64,000 nt of DNA from Flectonema sp. DT1601 (Eukaryota; Euglenozoa; Diplonemea; Diplonemida; Diplonemidae). Position numbers and translations under genes: made by a program. The stretch's first letter is position 1, and every line of letters begins with the position of its first letter. The stretch spans positions 186,001-250,000 of the forward strand of contig OZ025829.1 of the NCBI GenBank assembly GCA_964019425.1, written 5' to 3'. The notes beneath the pieces were generated by a model. That model did no database searches. It saw only the letters and a list, made by a program, of their open reading frames with translations, and was not told where the DNA came from. This document shows, piece by piece, positions 63,179 through 64,000 of the stretch.

Positions 63179-64000
63179 CCTTCATGAAATAATCACATGT
63201 TCACTTATTGTTCAAAGCATTATGAAGCTTACTGAATGCTTTTAAAAAAAAAAAAAAAAGTTCTACAAAAATCCGGGCAACATGAATGGCTATACCAATC
63301 TGTGAGTAACAGAATCGAAAGGAAAAACCCAATTTGAGACCAGTCAGTTTTTATTCACCTGTACAATGAGAAAAAAAAAAAACTAACCTACTTGTGAATA
63401 ATAAAGTTTAATTCTGTCTAAGGTAAAAAATTAAAAATTCATAATAAAAAAAAAAGTGTTACATTTCTACAATAAAGGGTTTTTTTGGAGAGTGGATCGA
63501 AAAAAGAACATAACAACAGGCAACTCAGAGATGTGGTCAATGCCCGTGTCATAGTGTACAACATAAGGGGGAAAAACAGGAAAGCAAATATCAAAAAGAA
63601 TACAAAAAAAAGAAAAAGTGCAATACAAGCTGACATACTATGTCTGCTCCGCTTTTGTGAAAAAAAAAAAAAAAAAAAAAAAAGAATAAACTCATCACCT
63701 GGTGGATAACTACTGGGAAACTACACAAGCTTTTGTGTAGGTTATAGAGTGGAAACTGAGGTAAGCTAAAAATACAAACAAGAATACGTCAAAATAATTT
63801 TTCTTTATTCAAAAAAAGGAAAAAGAAATGTTGGCACGGAGCTAACTCTCCAGCGCAATTCATCAGAGCTAATAGCAAACCATCAACAAGTAGAATCGAT
63901 GCTTTTATTTCGACTTGCATTTCAGACAGTAATATGGCTCAACATTAGGGGGGAAAAAAAAAAAAAAAACCAATTATTAATCAGTCTATCAGTCAAGACC
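62803..64000. other. Intergenic to the window edge
   Basis: Holds the second copy of the 50-bp direct repeat (62890-62942) and several A/T runs, including one of about 32 T near 63147. No gene is supported. Confidence 0.5.
62890..62942. repeat. 50-bp direct repeat, upstream of gene D
   Basis: Partner of 58869-58920. The first 15-20 bp (TTAGCAAGTCCAGATCTG) also resemble TTAGTAAGCAAGTCCATCAG at 38311 and 50585 inside the segmental duplications, so it may belong to a wider family. Confidence 0.8.

Noticed and set aside
1-64000. CRISPR arrays, bacterial operons, ribosome binding sites, rRNA
   Set aside because: None seen. Spliced eukaryotic genes throughout make prokaryotic features irrelevant, and the only regular repeat arrays are protein-coding stalk repeats.

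Overview
The window is eukaryotic nuclear DNA from a unicellular organism, very probably a flagellated protist. It is AT-rich and full of long A and T homopolymers. Host genes carry short GT-AG introns (mostly GTATG donors, AACAG-like acceptors), and the gene set includes SRP72, eS12, a PPR protein and the ciliary/BBSome regulator LZTFL1. Apart from a partial last exon on the + strand at the left edge, every host gene I can support lies on the minus strand. Almost every start codon also has an AG splice acceptor a few to about 35 nt upstream. Directional clusters with acceptors close to the ATG are what spliced-leader trans-splicing lineages such as Euglenozoa show. A VIPER/DIRS/TATE-like tyrosine-recombinase element fits that, but the taxonomic placement is inference.

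Layout. 0-6 kb: partial + strand exon, then SRP72, a PPR protein and a three-exon LZTFL1 homologue whose second intron holds a reverse-transcriptase fossil. 6-12 kb: a possible small two-exon gene and a large type I membrane protein built from two periplasmic-binding-protein-like modules (siderophore/iron type). 12.7-15.2 kb: a GC-rich tyrosine-recombinase element bounded by 16-bp direct repeats. 15.7-24.5 kb: a type I membrane protein of unknown function, eS12, a yeast-type cytosine deaminase, an SH3BGRL-like gene whose second intron carries a complete but decayed pogo/Tigger-like transposon, and an unknown protein. 25-27 kb: a decayed DNA element with long inverted repeats. 29.7-35.3 kb: a secreted C-type lectin, two small probable mitochondrial membrane proteins and a membrane-anchored methyltransferase-like protein.

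37.7-62.8 kb: the most striking region. Four tandem minus-strand genes, plus the tail of a fifth, encode one surface-protein family: signal peptide, Cys-rich head of about 150 residues, Pro-Thr repeat stalk of very different length in each copy, near-identical core with about seven membrane segments, and a divergent Ser-rich tail ending in FKI. The cores carry shared variants in conflicting combinations, so sequence is being exchanged between copies. Two copies sit in a recent segmental duplication of about 5 kb, one edge of which coincides with the truncated fifth gene. Head, stalk and tail vary while the membrane core is homogenised, which suggests a diversifying surface adhesin or receptor family that I do not recognise as described.
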